NCBI GenBank assembly: GCA_008000375.1 | Contig: SMOI01000485.1 | Coordinates: forward strand, 1 to 21,442 | DNA length: 21,442 nt | Direction: 5' to 3' | From: Poteriospumella lacustris | Lineage: Eukaryota > Sar > Chrysophyceae > Chromulinales > Dinobryaceae | Shown: piece by piece, positions 18,501-21,442 of the stretch | Position numbering within the stretch: position 1 is the first letter of the stretch | Layout of the letters: each line of letters opens with the position of its first letter | The notes under the pieces: generated by a model | Told to the model about the DNA's origin: nothing | Databases searched by the model: none | What the model saw: the letters and a program-made list of their open reading frames with translations, nothing else | Program-made: the position numbers and the translations under genes

Positions 18501-21442
18501 ATTCTGTGCCAACCCGCTGGGGAGCGCCGTGGACGCAAACGAAGACACGGTGATGTCTTGCAGGAGCAAGAATGGGCCCGACGACGACGTCGCAAAGCGG
18601 AAATCGTATCGCAGCGGATAATTCGACACCGAATCATCTTCCCAATTGACCGTGCTCGCGAAAAATACCGTCGAGAAGGCGGCGCCAGAGGACGGCGTCA
18701 CCGAGACACTGCCTCCGTACGGCGGGAAGTTGACGGCGACGTCCATGGACGAGACGCTCAGCAACGACTTCGTTTGAGACGCGTAGAGACTGAAGGTGAA
18801 GGTGATGGCCGACGACGAGGCGAACGACACACTGGACATACGGAAATTGAGCGACGTGCCGGTCGCGGCCGCTCTGGCGGCGATGGAGACATTCGACGCG
18901 GTCAGCGCAGACTGCAAGCTCGCCGTCGTGCCCAAGTGCTGGGCCGTCCAAACACCGTACACGGCACTCGACGCCTGTACGGCGGCGGTCAGCTGGATGT
19001 TGCTTCCCGAATTGACGATCGATCGATCCGTCGTGAGCGATACGGTGGACGAGACCGAGGTCTGATTCAGCTTGCTGATGACCGTGGCGGCCGTAGACGT
19101 CTTCTGGCCGTCTTGAGACGTGACTTGCACCACGTACTGGTAGCGCAGACCACTGCTCAGCGCGTTGTACACCACCAACACCGTCGAACCGTTCAGGCGA
19201 CCTCGCAGGGTGGAACTGCAATCCTCGCCAAAGCGCGACAGCGTCAACAGCGAGCAAGACCAAGTGTACACCACGCTGGACCGCTGTTGTGGTGGTGGTG
19301 CGCCGCCGACGTCCGGGTCATAGGACGACGAAGCATCCAGCAACGTGTTGTTGGAGATGGACCGCTCGTCGCCACCGCTCAGTTGCGCCACGATGGGGCT
19401 CGAGCTCACGTAGACACGAACACTCGCATAGGCAGTCGCATGCGGGGTGACGGCGGTCGAGACGTACACGGTGAAGACGTACGCACTGCCAGCCGACAAC
19501 GAATACGTCGGCAACGTGAAGATTTGCGGGTTTCTGCTGGTCGATGACAGCGACACGAGGGAGGACTCTTGCTGCACGGTCCACGAGATGTTCAAACTCG
19601 TCGAGAGATTGGCCACCGATGGACAACGCGACAACGACGCATTGGCAATGAGCGACAGCGCATCGGACGTGGTCACGGTACGTTCACCAGACCCTAAAAT
19701 CGTCACGGAGGGCGTCGAGGGCGCCCCGCCATAAAAGAACGAGGCGGACGTGGCTGCGGTCCCGGACAGGAAATTCGTCACCGTCAACGTGACGGTGTAC
19801 GTGACGCCTTCATACAGGGCATTGGCTGGGATAGTGATCATGCTGCTGGTGGACTGGAACGACGACGCGGCGTTCAACAGCGTCTGGAGGTACTGCGTCG
19901 CCGTGACCGCGGCGCCCACGTTCGAGCTGACATTCCACACCACGCGCTCCCAGGCTCTGCCCGCGGCTCCGTACGAAGACGTCGCATCGACGACAAACGA
20001 GCCACAGGGGTTGACGATGCGAGACACAGCGATAGCGGGTGATGGGACCAAGGGGCTTGGTGGCTTGCTCACCACGACGGTTTGTGCGGAATTGTTGCGC
20101 AACGATTGGCAGTCGGCTACGATGCAGGCCGCGCGCACAACATTGGATCGCAGTTCAATCGAATCACCGGGGCGAAGCGTGGACGTGCGTAGAGGGGGAA
20201 AAGATAGACTCGTCTGATTGAGCCATCGGCAAGTGGTCGCCGAGGCGGAGGAAAAATTAAAGAAATCGCTGCACGGCCAGGCGGAGGACAGAGATCGTCC
20301 TCCCAAATTAGTGTCGCTGTCAAAGGTCACGACAACGGATAGACCATTGTCAGCAAACACCGCCGCCGCGATCGTAGGAGCAGGAATCGCATCGACAGAC
20401 AACTGCGTCACGTTGAATGTCGCGAAACGGGTGACGTTGTAGTACTCGGCAGCGCTGCGACCGAGGACCCAAAGAGATAAAGAAAAACGGCCCGACAACG
20501 ATGCGTTGACCGGCAGCAGGGCAAAGGATGTATCCAGCGATTTGTCAGAGGACGAGACGTCGCGATAGGCAGGAGTAATGCTGATTTGGGTCTCCGCCAA
20601 CGCGATCGAATCGCCCAGGACCGTCACGCGCGGGATCAACCGCACCGACGATGATGGGAGCGCGCTGAGCGCCAGGGAGATTTTGGGGAACGGCAACTGG
20701 CCGGCGCGGTACAGTTGTTGACTGTCGGCGAAGACCACTTTCGTGGACAACTGGGCGGTGACGCTCTTGCAACACGCGGTGGTCAGGGACACCCCACTGC
20801 GCTTCGCCAGCGTCAGGTTGGTGGCTTGACTGCCATCCAGATTCGAGGCGATGCACACCACCGTGTACGTTTGCAATGGTTGCAGATCGATCAACGCAAC
20901 GGATGCGCTTCTTCCGCCAGCGCGCACAGTGGTCGTCACCCCCGCCGCGATCAATTGATATGTGGAGGTCAACGCGGTGACGTCGACAAAGCCGCCACAG
21001 TACAGGCGGAAATCGAAGTCGGTGCTGCGGGAGAAGCGTACGACCATCGACACGGACGAAGACGTCACACTGACGATCGAACTGCTGTTCAGCCATATCC
21101 GCGGAAGCGACAAATCTATACGATCCAGGCGAACAATCAGATCCGTTGAAAAGCAAACACTTCCCACGCTTCCATACCTGTCAAAAATGTGGTCGGCCGA
21201 GCAGAGGGAACAGTACTAGGTGACGATGAAGGCATCCCCGACGGCTGCGCAGACGGTCGACAGGACGGAAAAGACGACGGCTGACTGGAGGGAAATCGAG
21301 TAGGAACAACGCTTGGCTGCGCGCTCGGCTGCGTCGACGGCTGCGCCGACGGCTTCGAGCTGGGCACCGAACTTGGCTGCGACGACGGTTGACCCGAAGG
21401 CGTCGTCGTCGGCACTCCCGTGGGCTGCGACGACGGCTGCTG
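12579..21442 (-). CDS. Giant REJ/EGF/GPS-like polytopic membrane protein (5' partial, one probable intron)
   Basis: The main exon encodes 2862 residues (from 21167 to the TAA at 12579-12581). Upstream exon sequence encodes an xPSx stalk, apparently joined by a 62-nt intron, and runs off the window. In main-exon numbering, residues 1-950 are beta-rich and Ser/Thr/Asn-rich with REJ/PKD-like stretches (NPCGSFVVDATSSYG at 387-400; LLDASSSYDPD then YTWSC at 609-638). Cys-rich modules lie at 959-1000 and 1034-1066, and an EGF-like domain at 1067-1109. A helical GAIN-like region follows, then a Cys cluster at 1372-1409 in the GPS position. Spans lie near 1461-1480, 1603-1622, 1680-1710, 1929-1952, 1964-1990, 2095-2117 and 2125-2147. 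The tail 2148-2862 is disordered, with an acidic patch (2703-2715) and many SP/TP sites. The layout recalls polycystin-1, but no PLAT or pore region is recognisable. A role in cell-surface adhesion or sensing is inferred. Confidence 0.85.
21116..21177 (-). other. Candidate 62-nt spliceosomal intron
   Basis: On the minus strand the donor reads ACAG/GTATGG (GT at 21177-21176) and the acceptor TCGTATAG/ATTTG (AG at 21117-21116), with a possible branch site in ATCTGAT. Removing it joins the stalk frame (...PTTFLT) to the main frame at DLSLPRIWLN and keeps the phase exactly. Without splicing the stalk frame ends at a TGA in this segment. No other AG in the segment restores the frame. A simple indel frameshift is the alternative. 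Confidence 0.6.
21188..21442 (-). repeat. xPSx tandem-repeat stalk (12-bp coding repeat)
   Basis: About 80 residues repeat every four positions with Pro-Ser as the constant pair (QPSS, VPSS, KPSA, QPST, FPSS). It continues past the window edge. The frame has no ATG needed here, so the start codon lies upstream. Such Pro/Ser stalks are likely extended and O-glycosylated spacers that hold ectodomains away from the membrane. Confidence 0.88.

Noticed and set aside
18558-19547. 329-codon plus-strand ORF opposite the giant gene
   Set aside because: It is Arg/Gln-rich antisense of Ser/Thr/Val codons in a clearly folded ectodomain.
21165-21167. GTG at 21165-21167 as start of the giant gene
   Set aside because: There is no ATG or signal peptide here, and the stalk-coding exon just upstream joins in phase through the candidate intron.
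21188-21442. Short regular repeat as a CRISPR array
   Set aside because: The 12-bp period encodes Pro-Ser repeats in one open frame and has no spacers.

Overview
The window looks like nuclear DNA of a single-celled eukaryote. The coding regions are very long and GC-rich. The proteins have eukaryotic secretory and membrane architectures: a plant-type leucine-rich-repeat receptor, a REJ/EGF/GPS-like polytopic protein, an acid-ceramidase-type amidase, and a putatively myristoylated PH-domain protein. There is also a piggyBac-type transposon remnant. I see no operon, Shine-Dalgarno or bacterial feature. Introns are scarce: only one 62-nt candidate, near the right edge. The xPSx stalk, the LTGTIP-type repeats and the REJ/EGF mix are, from general knowledge, common in stramenopiles and some heterotrophic flagellates. 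A bodonid or diplonemid is also possible from the long uninterrupted ORFs. I cannot name the organism.

Layout. 1-4713 (+) holds the 3' part of an LRR plus multi-membrane-span protein. 4714-5468 is a pyrimidine-rich convergent 3' interval. 5469-6563 (-) is a secreted or lysosomal N-terminal-nucleophile amidase of the NAAA/acid ceramidase family. About 6624-8444 is a defective piggyBac-like element whose transposase has lost its centre. It sits between the divergently transcribed amidase and the next gene, and its left repeat lies only about 60 bp from the amidase start codon. 8833-10176 (+) is a lipid-anchored adaptor-like protein with a degenerate EF-hand and a C-terminal PH-like domain. 10177-12578 is 2.4 kb of non-coding DNA with an abrupt change of strand composition, G-runs and short repeats. 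12579-21442 (-) is one giant gene, truncated by the window edge. It encodes an xPSx stalk, REJ/Ig-like ectodomain, Cys-rich and EGF-like modules, a GPS-like Cys cluster, about seven membrane spans and a 715-residue cytoplasmic tail.

Functional reading (inference). Two of the four genes encode large cell-surface proteins that pair an adhesive or ligand-binding ectodomain with a polytopic membrane part. A third encodes a probable membrane-attached phosphoinositide or protein-binding adaptor. Nothing in the sequence shows that they work together. The most unusual items are the polytopic membrane module of the LRR protein, the polycystin-1-like protein without recognisable PLAT or pore regions, and the palindrome-bearing ends of the piggyBac-like element.
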